A DNA stretch of 64,000 nucleotides from Atopsyche davidsoni (taxonomy: Eukaryota > Arthropoda > Insecta > Trichoptera > Hydrobiosidae). Of this stretch, positions 13,301-25,003 are shown piece by piece. Where the stretch lies: NCBI GenBank assembly GCA_022113835.1, contig JAILWY010000012.1, positions 15,872,001 through 15,936,000 on the forward strand, written 5' to 3'. The notes under the pieces are model-generated. The model saw only the letters and a program-made list of their open reading frames with translations. It was not told the origin of the DNA and ran no database searches. Position 1 is the stretch's first letter. Every line of letters starts with the position of its first letter. The position numbers and the translations under genes were made by a program.

Positions 13301-15189
13301 CCACAGGAGCCGCCCCATTTGCGTACTTCCGGTCCCGCGAGCTTTCAGGATGCGCGGCCTCCTCGATTACTGCCAAATAGACGCGAATGATTGCCTCTTC
13401 AGGACGCTGAATACTCGCTGACAAAATCACATGAGAAAATGACGAGTCACTGAAGATATTATTTAATGAGTTATGGTGGTTATCTGGTTTAATTATCATC
13501 ACAAAGGAGCTGTATAAGTATACTGGGATGCTACGTCATCTTTGTGCAAAATTGATTTATTATATAAGATAATGATAATAAATACATATTTGATCAGCTT
13601 AAGCTTGTTTTATTTATATAACGATTGATATCTGATAAATTTACAAGCGTAAATAACTAAATCACTATTTTTATTTATAACTACAACGCTCATGATGAAA
13701 TGATATTAATCATTTCTTATTATTTATCATAGAGATTAAAGCATTCATTTTGAAGGCTCTAAATCTCAAAGCCTTATAAAAAACAAGAGAGTTTAACAAT
13801 CTGAAATATTTTTAGATTTTTTCAATTGAAATTAATCTTTTAATTCGAGGAATGCATTATTTAATAAGGCACTGAAGTTCCATCACAAACATGTTTTTTT
13901 GCTTAAGAGGTCCCGGTGGTCTATAATTTCACAAACAAAATTGGTCTTACATTTAATCTAGAGACAGTCATTTAAACAGAATTGAAAGCATTACTATACT
14001 CGGATTTGAACTCCATAGTTGATAAATAAGATTGATAACTACTGTACCTTGAGATGGTTGGTAAATTTATCAGAATTCAATATGATAGAAGGGGCAAATC
14101 TAGATTGGGCAGCCACTTGATATTGAAGAGACACCGTTGACTCAGAAATTTCTCAATAAATAATTTCATTGTTTCGTTAATAGAGGGGCTGATTTCAGAT
14201 AAATGATGGGTTAATATATAGCTGTATTTATCCCCTGAATAACCTTTCTGATCATAGATTCATTATTCTTAATACAATAACAATATCTATTCACACAAGA
14301 TATACTTCAATATATCATCAACAGTAAATAATACAAATAGAAGTTCAAAGGTAAATGTATAATAAATCAAACATAATAACTGCCTAATCACCATTTAACA
14401 AACCACTCTCCTATTCCAGCAATAATAATCGTTGGGGTGGTTTAGAGTCACCACCCTCCAGCCTCCCCGCGTATCGGTTTCCAGTGGTTATGGGTTGAAT
14501 TATAGAGACGTATGAATCATACAACCAGTAAAACTTTTTGTATTTGTGAAATACTTGTGAAATAATAAATTTCATTTAAGCCATTTTAATGGCATAGAAA
14601 GTTTACTATTTCGTTACAATGCACCGAGTATTAAAACTGAAGGTGACAAATGAAACGTAAAAGTATGCGTTAATTTATTATTTTATTTTTAATAATCACA
14701 TGCAAATAAATTGATTTCTGCATATATACATGTATATATAATATATTCATACAAATTCAAGTATTTTAGGAGGATTTCGGTGAGTAACCACGCCACTTCC
14801 CCCCCCCCCCCCTTATCCACTTCCGCTAAATCGCAGGGGCTTGTGACGTCATCGGGAGCCATTCATCCTCTTATGCCCTGATAAATCAGATTAGTCTCGT
14901 TTAAGATGCGGTGTAAGTTGCCGGCTCTGGCAGAGTGGAGACACGCCGCGAGCGCGCCTCTTCCGCCTCATCATTTATGAGGAAAGACGCCTGGCATGTA
15001 CACCGAATATATTAACTAATATCTAACTCAATGTGAAAATATTCAATGCCATGCATTTTTAACATGCTTGAAGATTACTAATCTAAAGATTATGATCCTG
15101 AGAATCACTGTTTAAATTACGTCTCTGAAATGATCTGAATTTGGCAGATGACTCTAAAATGATCTGAAACGGTCTGTATTTTTACTGTG
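10318..15189. other. Non-coding sequence with several GC-richer islands
   Basis: No exon is recognised in about 4.9 kb. GC-richer patches lie at about 10560-10740, 11370-11470, 12060-12230, 12770-12960, 13245-13420, 14440-14500 and 14790-15000. The last contains a C-run at about 14799-14812. There is a short TG/TA microsatellite at about 10350-10370. Frames such as 12592-12923 and 13209-13502 minus have no domain I can recognise. The stretch 13880-14330 on the minus strand gives partly open frames, but no family is clear. Confidence 0.5.
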
Positions 15190-15286
15190 ACTACTCTAAA
15201 AGAAATTCAATATTTTTGACAGAGAGTACTTGGAGGAATTCCATTTTAATATTTTTGAGTGATTTTCCACATGTTCGTTTTTATTT

Positions 15287-15327
15287 GTGACCGGTTTCGC
15301 CAACCTTTCACGTTGGCATTATCAAAC
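15287..15327 (-). ncRNA. Hammerhead-like motif, GCCAAC family
   Basis: On the minus strand the order is UGU, UUGAUAAU core, a 6-bp hairpin GCCAAC/GUUGGC with loop GUGAAAG, GAAA, the palindrome ACCGGU, then C and ACA. ACA can pair with the UGU before the core as a 3-bp helix I. Two copies could pair through ACCGGU as helix III, placing cleavage after the C. The core has U for C at position 3, A for G at position 8, and an extra U before the hairpin, so activity is uncertain. Confidence 0.5.
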
Positions 15328-15335
15328 AGAGGTCT

Positions 15336-15376
15336 GTTTGGTAATGCCAACGTGAAAGGTTGGCGAAACCGGTCAC
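15336..15376 (+). ncRNA. Hammerhead-like motif, GCCAAC family
   Basis: This is the inverted partner of the motif at 15287-15327, with only 8 bp between them. Hairpin, GAAA and ACCGGU-C are identical. The core reads UGGUAAU instead of UGAUAAU, which changes a base that is invariant in hammerheads, so this copy is the weaker of the two. Confidence 0.45.
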
Positions 15377-15437
15377 TAATAAAAACAAAAATGTGGAAAA
15401 TCACTCAAGTATTTTATTCAAAAATACTACTCTAAAA

Positions 15438-18400
15438 CTTATGGTAGAGTTGTTTTTTTTAATTTATAAATCTGTAGCCCGTTACTTAGCGTACGTTAGC
15501 ATTCACGAACCGTAAGCCGAAACATTTTATTTTAATTAAAAAATATAATATTGCTTCAATGTGCAAACATGCTTATAAACTTTCAAATTCACTTTCAAAA
15601 AATCAATGATTTTCCATGATAACAATTATACATTAACTGGAATCAATTATATCATGTTGATAGGGTATAATAAATTCAACTGTATTATTTATAGAAAACC
15701 TATAAATAGTATGTTTATAAACGTGATTGAAATAGCATTATATCGTTTGATAAAACACATTAAAAATGATATTAAATCAGTTTTTCTTCTACTATTAGTG
15801 TTGAATAAAATTAATTTAAATTTATTAAAAAAAAACCCACATTGATTACATTATGTTTTTAGGTAATTAATTCACAGATGAAACGCCAAGAAAAATCTTT
15901 TGAAATGTTTTTCGTGACACAAGTGGGAACTCGAGCTCATTTTTCTACAGCTACAGTTCTCACTGTATCTACTTACAAAGTTATTAAATTTATACAAAAT
16001 TTGTGTGTAGTAAAATGCGTTTGTGTGATTATATATATTGTTCCAGTGGGTTTATACGTCTTAAAGCACCAAATTTACAGACTTCATATAAATATTTTAG
16101 CAAAGTATGTGTCCAAGATATGCTGAAACGAGACGACCTCTATCTAAACGCGTATTTTGTTATATAACTCCATACATACACGTATACAAAATAGACAGTT
16201 TGCGGGCAATGCAATGGTTGTGTGGTACTGTACTCTATGAATCCCCCGCCCTGGGTTCTGTATCCTCCTCTTCATAGGGGGAAGGAGGGTAAATGGGCAG
16301 CCTCCGGCGCCATAAAAGGAGGCCTCTTTGCCGAGGGAAGTGAGCTTCGCCAGACAACCATCCTCTTGACAAGTATCGCAGGCTGTTTGCCGTCTTCATC
16401 CCTCGCATAAATGGGGTGACCGACTACGGAAGATTGGCGAATGTCAAAGATGGAGTTGATTACAAATGCTTTTTTTAAATCGGCACGAAGTTATCTATTT
16501 CAGAAATACCTAGGTAAGGTTACACTAAGATTTATATATTCATAGAAAAAATAATCCCGTTAAAGAATATAAAAAAAATCATAATAATAATTTGATGAAT
16601 GATTTAATTTTTATGTAAACTAGTCGAGCAGGAAACATAAATTATCGGTATTAGAAATGTATAGGTTTTTTGGTTACGGTAAAACAATAATAATTAATAA
16701 TAATAGAGTCAAATACATCATGATAATACGTGCAGAAATGCAATAAATAATAAATTTAATAAGAGTTTCTGTACAAACAAAATTTAGTGTTGTTTTGCAT
16801 ACTCGAACTCAATTTATAAAAACAGCATTGACTCACACAAACACTTGACTCGTATAACAGCAGACGTTGATAAATAGATACAATTATTTTAAAGACTTTA
16901 TTAAAGTTGAAACAAGTTATATTTTTCATGATTGATTGTACTGGAGCTTATGGAGTTCAAAAGTACAAAATAATACTCAGGAATAATATTAAACAAAGCG
17001 ACAGAGTTCCGCAAATAACGAGTTGAATAAACTTTTATTTAACACCACAACTCAAAGAGCATCCAGCTCCTGAAATTCTATCACAGCCTCGAATCTTAAA
17101 GTTCGGAGCGAGGGCTGTACGGGGTGCGTCACAGAGCAAAGATCGAGCAGGGTTACCATGTCAAATAATTATATTACTCATCACTATATTCATAAAAGTT
17201 AATAAACATTCATGGGTTCTCACCAGACCGAAATCTGAAAACATACATAAATTTTAACAAAAATTTACAAAAAATTTACTTACACACCTGCTCTTTTTTT
17301 ATGAAGTGAAAGCTTTCGTCAAGTACTGAAGCAAAAAAAATAATTTGAAAATACAACTCACTATAAATATTTTTTTTAGGCTTGCATGAAATAAAATTTT
17401 AAAGGGAAGTGTTATAAGAATATTTTATAAAAATTGGCCATACGATATAGCGATGACTGGAATTATTTTGAAATATAAGCTAGTAATTTATAAAGCTTAC
17501 AGGCTTGGTGTGGTAGCCCTGGGCGGAAGTGACAAGGGCGGCGGGTCCCCGGAAAGGCTTTCATTAATTTCCAGTTAAAAACACGCACGTTCTGCCTGTT
17601 AATTAAGTTTTCTCATATGTGTAAGGTTTCCGCCATTATAATACTAATTTTAGAACGTGAAATTAATAAACTTTTTGTTATTTATTGTAAACACTCAACA
17701 TATCCAATTAAATTCTCGGGAATTCATGGATATTGAAAACACACCATTTCTATTTTATAAATTGGCATAATAATCTAATTTTTGCATATTATAAAATATA
17801 AAGCGTGATGCAAGCTAGAATTTCATAATTTAAAGCAGAAAATCGAAGAAGTTAATGCAAAATTGTATATGTAGAAATTCGACTTATATTATTTTAATAT
17901 TTTATTATGACAAATTTAGGATGAAGGACCCACGAGTAGGCTTTCAGTCTCAAGCGGTACAGGCGGGCTGGTGTCAAGGTAACAAATTGCATAATTACGA
18001 CTGTCGTGTGTTCTCGGCACAAAAAGTAAACGAGCTGTGATATTGTACAAATCCACTACTTACTGAAGCAATTAAATGCTAATGAAACCATCCCCTTCGT
18101 AGCTCAGCGAAATATATAATATTATTTTAACCAACTTCTCTTCTTCGTGGAACCAGGAAGGTGGTAATTTATTTTGAATGAGCACTTTTACTTTGAATAT
18201 ATTTTATTCGCCCAGCTGAAATCAGAATATACATGTGTATATTTTTAAATTCTTTAACTATAAAAAATATTTTTTTTGACTATAAACTAGTGAATTTGTG
18301 TCAACCGAAAGACAATATTATGTAAAATATATATAAAAATCATACACCAATTGTTTTCGTCCTTTAAGCAAACATATTCAAACATTGAAAATTGAGTAAA

Positions 18401-21400
18401 AAAAAAAAACATTAAAATTTTTTATACAGTCGTCGTTATGTTCGATTAAGTTTTATAGGTGGCTGCTTCAAATTTTTAATCATTGAAATCGTTCCCTGAA
18501 AAATCCCTAAAGATGATCCTAGCGTGAAAATTGAAACTCGGAATAGAAACCAAATCAACTCAATACTAATTACTCTCCTCGACTATTCAAGCATGCTTGA
18601 ATGAACCCTACAGTAATTTAAAAAAATGATTTAAGTATAAGGGCTCAAGCGCCGGAATCTTCATGAATAATACCCAAGAGCACAGAATTGCTCTTCGATA
18701 TCTCGTGTTAATCATTTTTCAGTGAAAGCCACGATGTGGAGATGATAAATACAGTGCAGCCTCTTTAGTATTCAGCCGGCCGGGTTGCAGGCACCGGGGA
18801 CTCCCGCTCGTGCCATATTGTTAAATGGGAATTTCATTCCTTCGCGTGAATTATATCGCCAGTGTAAATAGAATAAACTCCTTGTATTTATTTCCCTAAT
18901 AAAAGTCACCAGAACGGAAAGCGAGGAAGCGAACACCGTTGAATTCCGCGACACAATTTAAGAATACAATCACTTAGCGATTCAGGGCTGCCATAATAAT
19001 ACAACCTTTTAAATATATTATTTATTCCGTAAAAATAAATTAAATATTGAGAAGTTATACTAGAACTGCTGGGTTCTTGGTTATTGTGATGCGTTTCACT
19101 TTTGTAGTTTCGACGCGACGAAACACATAAATACATTGATAAATGTATGCTTTCATGTTATACGTATAGATACTGAAAAAACAAGAACAAAATACAAGAA
19201 AGATAAGTTTGCGTCGTTAAGAAGATGTCCGTTGAAGGTTCATAATCGTTTATTTTGTTTATCTCTACATAATTTCAAAAGAAACAATAAATCCAATCTT
19301 AAAATATTTGCAGGTCTATTTAAGAACCAGAATCCTAAAAAAAAGTATATGTGATCGTAAACTACGTCAATTAAGCCGAAAATAGCCACAGACCCCGTTA
19401 TCTAGCAGGAGATCTGGCGCGATACTTATCACCTGATCAGAGGCTGTTATAAAACGAAGGAAAAAAACAGCATTAAAAACAAAGGCACCCTCTGTCTGGG
19501 TTCAATTAAATTTTCTACTCGACTCATAAACAAGTAACATCGAAGCGCTATGGAAAACAGTTTCCACGCTGTAAAAGGGTCAGGGGTAGTAAAAGTTAAA
19601 GTTATTTTGGTTTATGGGGGTCTAAGGCAGGGTTGTTGTAGGGGAGGCTCGCCATAATCTTCTCATTAACATTCAAATACTTTGCAACATTCAATACAAA
19701 CTGTGGACCGTAAAAGTAGCAAGTCCGCACAGAGCACAACAGTAATCCGCATCTTGTACCGCTCGTTCGCAATGTTTATTCTCTCAAATTTTATAGAGTT
19801 CTTTAGCAACATTGTACAGACAAACAGCTGACTTAATGTATATTTGTTATGCACACTTAATACTTGATTTGTGTTGTAGATTTGAATGGCGTAACTACAG
19901 TGTATGTCAAAATTGGCTCTTGTAATTATGCAACGAAGATAACATATCCCATTTATGAAATATACAAATATATATTTTTGAGTTTTTTATAACGTCACAC
20001 AGGGAATAATACTTGGCCATAAATTAAATTTACGAAACTGTAACTCAAATAATATATATTTTATATATGTGTGTGTGTGCGTTTGTTTATTTTGATCTTA
20101 GTAAAGGCAGAGACGAAATCTTAGAGATCAAAAGCTGTAGCAACTTAAGGAGATTAATGAATGCTTACGACTTGCGACTATGCATCGGTTTGTTTCGATT
20201 GCCCTTTAAAACTATCACCCTCGTAATTACTGAGGATTACCGCTGAGGAGGGTCAAGCACCATGGCGATTAGAGCAGCAACGACGAGAGTACTCAAGCAG
20301 TATTATCTGCTGCCAATCACGTGTGATTACAGCTGTGATACACTTACACTTCAGTGTTACACTGCAGTGTTAAAAACCCTTCAAATAAATAAAAGTAATA
20401 AGCTTTATTTCTGATAAAAATAATTATCAAAAGAAATCGGTTGATGGCATTTCCACTTATCACATTGAAAACAAAATTATACTCGAAATCGTAAAACTAG
20501 TATTAAAATAGACAAAGTACAGCTTAACTGCATATTATTTGCAGCCACTGAGTGACGTGCTGTTTTCAGTCTCCTGGTATTTATTAATAAATTGTTTGAT
20601 CTTGGCTGTCTATCATACGAGAAAAAATAACAAAAAATGCGTATATGTTTAAAAAACATTTAACAGATAAAATGTTTTTTTTTTTCATTGAGAGGAGAAA
20701 CGTTTTCAAATTAATACAGCGTAGATAACAAATACTTAACGTGGATTCAACACATATACCATAATATCAGCAAGCAATGGTTTTGGTCACTGAACCACAA
20801 GATGTTAAACTTCTGATATAACAACGTTCAACAAAAAATCAGGCTTTCAAATAGCAATTTAAAATATTCCCATTTTTAAAAGAAATATTAGCATATTTAA
20901 AAAGAAATTCAACCAAATCAAACCGCAAATTTCATGTTATATGACGATATTTAAACAAATTCTCTTACGTACGAGCGACATAATTCTTAGAAATTTCACA
21001 TCGCCTCGGGTTTGAATCGGATTTCATAAATTCGTTTATCTCGGGCATATTTATTTCAAATACGAAACGCCCCGAAAAAAACAAAACTCAAACATTCGCG
21101 GTTTCCTGCCATTCGTACAAGAAACAACCGTCCCTTACCTTCAGCCCCATTAATGTGTATTTATATTCAACCCCATCGTCTTGGAGTACGGTGACCATGT
21201 TACACGTTTGTGTTATAAGATGTATTAAAAAGCATACTGGTTTATTTTGACACCGAATATTAAAAAAACAGTAAACATTAATGCTATGAACATTTTTATA
21301 AATAAACTGGTTTGTCCAAAATCAAAGGGCAGGGAAAAAATTATATAAATGAAATTAAAAAAATTATTTGGGTTGTGAAAATTTTGCATGTATATTTTAT

Positions 21401-24400
21401 TATTTTGTATGGGCCAGGTTATTTTAAATTTTTTATTTTTATCTCTTTAAATTTATCCGAAACAAGCATGTATGCGAATTTGGCCGCGTTTGCAAATAAA
21501 AAGTTTAAACATCACTAAAAATTTTTTTGATAAAAAACTGAGAAATAAATAAATAAACGAGATGTATTTCTTATAAAAACAGAACGTTTGGTTTCCTTCG
21601 ATACTATGTCGTGTATCTGCTTTGTATTCCATGGAAAGATATCGAACGGAATCTTTGCTTTTTATCTCAAAAAAAATAATATCATCTGGTATAAAGAGTG
21701 ATAATGCACCTGTGAGTTTTTGCGTGAGAGGATAAAAATAAGGTGCTTTTTTCTGGGGTGTTTGCCTGCCTGATCCTACAAAGAGACTCCATAAACAGCC
21801 TCTCCCCCCGACCTCCCCGAGAGCCTTCGGCCCCCCCAGGAGCCTCCAGTCGCCGCGGGAACCCCCGACTCTGCGATTGTCTTCCGTCGCAGCAGCTACG
21901 AAATTTTTCATTTAATTTCAGCATAGACTTGGAGAAGCTTCTTATCTTTTTAAAATAATTCGTTTTTTCGATGGATAAGTTCTGTGGAAATATATACTTC
22001 AAAAAAAGTATTTTTTAAATGCACTTTTATTTTCTCTAATAAACACAAATTTTCATACGAGTAAAATAAAATTATTTGAGAAAAGTATTATTTTTGTTGA
22101 AACCCGATATAGACAAATTGTTTGATATTTTTAAAAATAATCAATTAATAATAATAAAAAACAATTACTTTATATGATTTTAAAAATATGACCCTGTCAA
22201 AATATTTATAAAAATATAAATTATATACTGAATTTAAAAAAAATAATATCTTGACATTTTATATAAAATATAATTGTTCGATTCTGTGGATTTGAGGTTA
22301 AATTGTGCATTAAAAAAAAACCTTATTAAAAAACAGAAACTCACAGGGATTTAACGATTAAAGTAAGATGAAAACTTTGAATGGTTAATTGCGAATTTAT
22401 TAAAGACCTAAGGAATTTATTTTTGTAAAAATATTAAGTGGAAATATGGCTGTAATATTTAGAGTTCGTACTTATTTTACACCCTTTTTGTGGATAATAA
22501 AATAAGAAACAATTTATATGTGTACTGCAAAAAAATTCATAAAAGATATATATGAAACAAAACAAAACAACACTGTTGGCATTTTTATTTTTTTAAGCAC
22601 GATATGTTGTGGAGAGATAAAATTCGCATAAAATATTACATTTTGGATTGACAAGTATATTATTTGTTCTCTGGGGCTAGTATTAAGACAATGTTGAGAA
22701 GGCAGTATTACAATATTATCCCTGGCAATGTCGTGTCCCTACTTCTCCCCCGCCATACCCAAGAGGGGGTCGAAGGGGTTGGTGTGCTACATATATTCAT
22801 TTTTCCTAAATAAACTCCAAATTTGATGTCACCCGTATTTCCTACCTTTTATAGGCAGGAAACGGGGGGAAACAAGAAACTCATACAGAAAGTGATATTT
22901 ATCACGAAATCAATATTTATGTACGCCAATGGAGGAATTATTAGCCAATTTGCTATTCAAATATCCGGGATAAAAAAATCTACTGAATTTTCTTTTCTAG
23001 GTTACTGTTTCGCATACGTAAAGAAAAATCTGATATCACAAATTTTTTTACGTTAAATATAGTTTTTATGCATCAAGGCTTATTATAATGTAAATCAAAG
23101 TTGGAAATCGTATGGTTTACAAAAATCGTTAAAATCGAATAATATTTTTACAGAGTTAGTAATTTATTGTTCATAGAAAATTTTAAGAAAAAAAGAAGCT
23201 GAACGTAGATGCAAAATTCGCAACAGTGAGTGACTGGAGTATAGCCAAACTAATAATACTAGCCTAGATATATATTCAGTGATCAGCCTCCCCTGAAAAA
23301 AGCCACCTAGAAAGAGATTTATATATATTTGAAAAAGAAAAAGAATTTTTCTAACGTAACATTCAATCTATTATTTTTATTATATTGAAATCGACTCCGA
23401 GTTCTTCTTCAGTCCTTATGCGAAATCCACGCAAAGAAGATTGGGGAGATGCTGCGAGTACAAGCGGCACCTCATTCCTAATACTGTTTACCTCAAAGCA
23501 TCGCCCGATGGCATTCGCATTTGCATGGAGGCACTTAAAGCCGACTTCAGGTGCAAAAACCTTCCAGAATTTTCATTCGTTTTGTTCTGAGGATTCTCCT
23601 TTTCGGTCTAATTTGAATGGAAACGCTTTTAGCCCAAGTGGAATGGGACCATTCAAAATCTATTACATTACTTTTTTTTTTGATATCGCTTAGCTTTTTT
23701 TGAATTCATATAATAATATGTATTAAGATTCAAATGTCATGTGTGCTGAAGTATAATTTCTCCATTATCGTGATTGTTTTCAATGAAGTTGTTTTTCAGC
23801 GGCGGTAACGATTTATAGCTACGTTATTTTTCAGCGTGTGCAGAATTAAATAACCTTTATATTTTACAATTTTTTCAACCAAATTTAATTTACTTGAGTA
23901 TAGTAAATGTATACTTTGTGGGAGTATTTATAGATTTTTAATAGATAACATATTCAAAGTACTAATTAAAACTTCAACTTTCCGACCAGCAAGTCAAGCT
24001 ATATAAGGAGTTTAATTTATCTACGACAGTCTATTATTCAGAGTTCATTCGAACTTCTCGTTGAATGTGAACAATTTCCAGAGCTTTTTAAAATCTTTCA
24101 GCTCTTCGCTTCTGCTCGCAAATGATTTTATCACAATTCTTACTTAGCCGAATGGACAATTCGACATATATTACGCTGACCGTGCTTTTAAAGCCGCAAA
24201 GCTTTCTTGCAGTACTTCGAATACTTTTACAGTTCCCACCAAAAACAGAATTTACAATGAAACTAACTTATACGTGACTTGTATGTAGATAATTACGTGA
24301 ATTCAAAATAAATTATATATATAAACATTACATACCTACGAGTGTGATATATAGTTTAATAAATTGACGATTGCGATATGATGTATGTGAGTTTTTATTA

Positions 24401-24819
24401 TTCTTACTTGCATTCATCAAACATAGTTTTTACTTGAACAGTATTTTACAATATTGGACACTAAATCAAATAATTACCCCAATTCACATAAATTATTTGT
24501 GAATGTTTTTAACATTATGAAAAAATTAAGTCTTTAAATATTATTCAATTTTTCTTTTTCAATATATTTTAAACAAGATAATAAGTTTTTTAATATTAAC
24601 TTATATAAAATAAAATCTCACCGTAGTTTTAATGTCTTTCCAAAAATATCCCATCATAAGAACACTAAGAATCTGTTGACAAGTAATTAAAAAAGTATTT
24701 TGTAAACAAAAGTAAGTTGTGAAAGGTTTAAATACCCTTTTGCTTCAAAATGAAACTGAAATGTTTGATGGCTTATTTGTTATGAATATTAAAAAAAAAA
24801 AAAAACAATAAAAAACGTT
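15438..24819. other. Non-coding sequence with GC-richer islands
   Basis: About 9.4 kb with no exon, RNA gene or clear transposon. GC-richer patches occur at about 16235-16440, 17500-17560, 18765-18860, 19385-19650, 20200-20370, 21780-21900, 22705-22785 and 23385-23660. The patch near 20311-20345 contains CACGTG and CAGCTG boxes. Frames over 21453-22002 (both strands) and 23385-23693 show no known domain. A divergent hammerhead-like remnant may lie at 18508-18545 but fails the palindrome test. Confidence 0.5.
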
Positions 24820-24860
24820 GTTGGAAGTGCGATTTGAACCCACGGCCTTAGAGAGGACAA
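24820..24860 (-). pseudogene. Duplicated 3' half of tRNA-Leu
   Basis: On the minus strand this repeats the variable arm, T arm and acceptor 3' strand of the neighbouring tRNA-Leu, with several substitutions, one of which breaks a T-stem pair. It lies about 31 bp beyond the 3' end of the full gene and is followed on its own strand by a long T-run, as a Pol III terminator would be. It has no 5' half, anticodon or A box, so it is a partial duplicate and not a gene. Confidence 0.75.
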
Positions 24861-24890
24861 AAAACATTAAATAAAAAAATAAAAAGTTAC

Positions 24891-25003
24891 TGTCAGAAGT
24901 GGGATTTGAACCCACGCCCTCAGAGAGGACCAGAAACGCTCGGACCTGCACAGCAGGCAAGTTGCCTTGAGTCTGGCGCCTTAGACCGCTCGGCCATCCT
25001 GAC
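24891..25003 (-). tRNA. tRNA-Leu(CAA) with intron
   Basis: The gene reads 5' to 3' on the minus strand from 25003. The acceptor stem pairs GTCAGGA with TTCTGAC, with one G-U, followed by discriminator A at 24891. A D arm with GCC/GGC, an anticodon stem CCAGA/TCTGG, a long class-II variable arm and a perfect T stem GTGGG/CCCAC are all visible. The anticodon CAA is at 24967-24969. A 30-nt intron (24936-24965) follows the purine 3' of the anticodon, which is usual for animal tRNA-Leu(CAA). The mature length is 83 nt plus CCA. The internal A and B boxes are intact and a T5 terminator lies at 24881-24885. It is probably functional. Confidence 0.95.
24936..24965 (-). other. tRNA-Leu(CAA) intron
   Basis: This 30-nt insertion lies between anticodon-loop positions 37 and 38. 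It contains CTTGCC and CTGCTGTGCAG segments able to form a small helix, as expected for substrates of the tRNA splicing endonuclease. Confidence 0.85.

Larger units (their letters stand above)
15202..15425. mobile_element. Palindromic small retroelement with two hammerhead-like motifs
   Basis: This 224-bp insertion is flanked by a 12-bp direct repeat, ACTACTCTAAAA, at 15190-15201 and 15426-15437. Its core is an inverted repeat of arms about 15247-15327 and 15336-15416, each with one hammerhead-like motif. The left extension (15202-15246) carries an end sequence that recurs at 55362-55401. It encodes nothing. The target-duplication length and the ribozyme-like motif fit a non-autonomous relative of Penelope-like elements; that assignment is inference. 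Confidence 0.65.

Noticed and set aside
14000..14200. Possible coding relic on the minus strand
   Set aside because: Two frames are open for about 25-30 codons but both end in stops and I could not recognise a family.
14799..14812. C-run as a functional signal
   Set aside because: A homopolymer of this length occurs by slippage and has no supporting context.
18505..18545. Possible hammerhead-like motif on the plus strand
   Set aside because: The core is similar to 1226-1260, but the block after GAAA is not self-complementary and the hairpin does not pair.
21453..22002. Overlapping frames of 152 and 106 codons (minus) and 71 codons (plus)
   Set aside because: All overlap the same GC-rich patch on both strands and none shows a recognisable domain.
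23385..23693. 102-codon frame
   Set aside because: No domain and no supporting splice or start context; it covers a GC-richer island.
24745..24960. 71-codon minus frame over the tRNA locus
   Set aside because: It is a translation through the tRNA-Leu gene and its duplicate.
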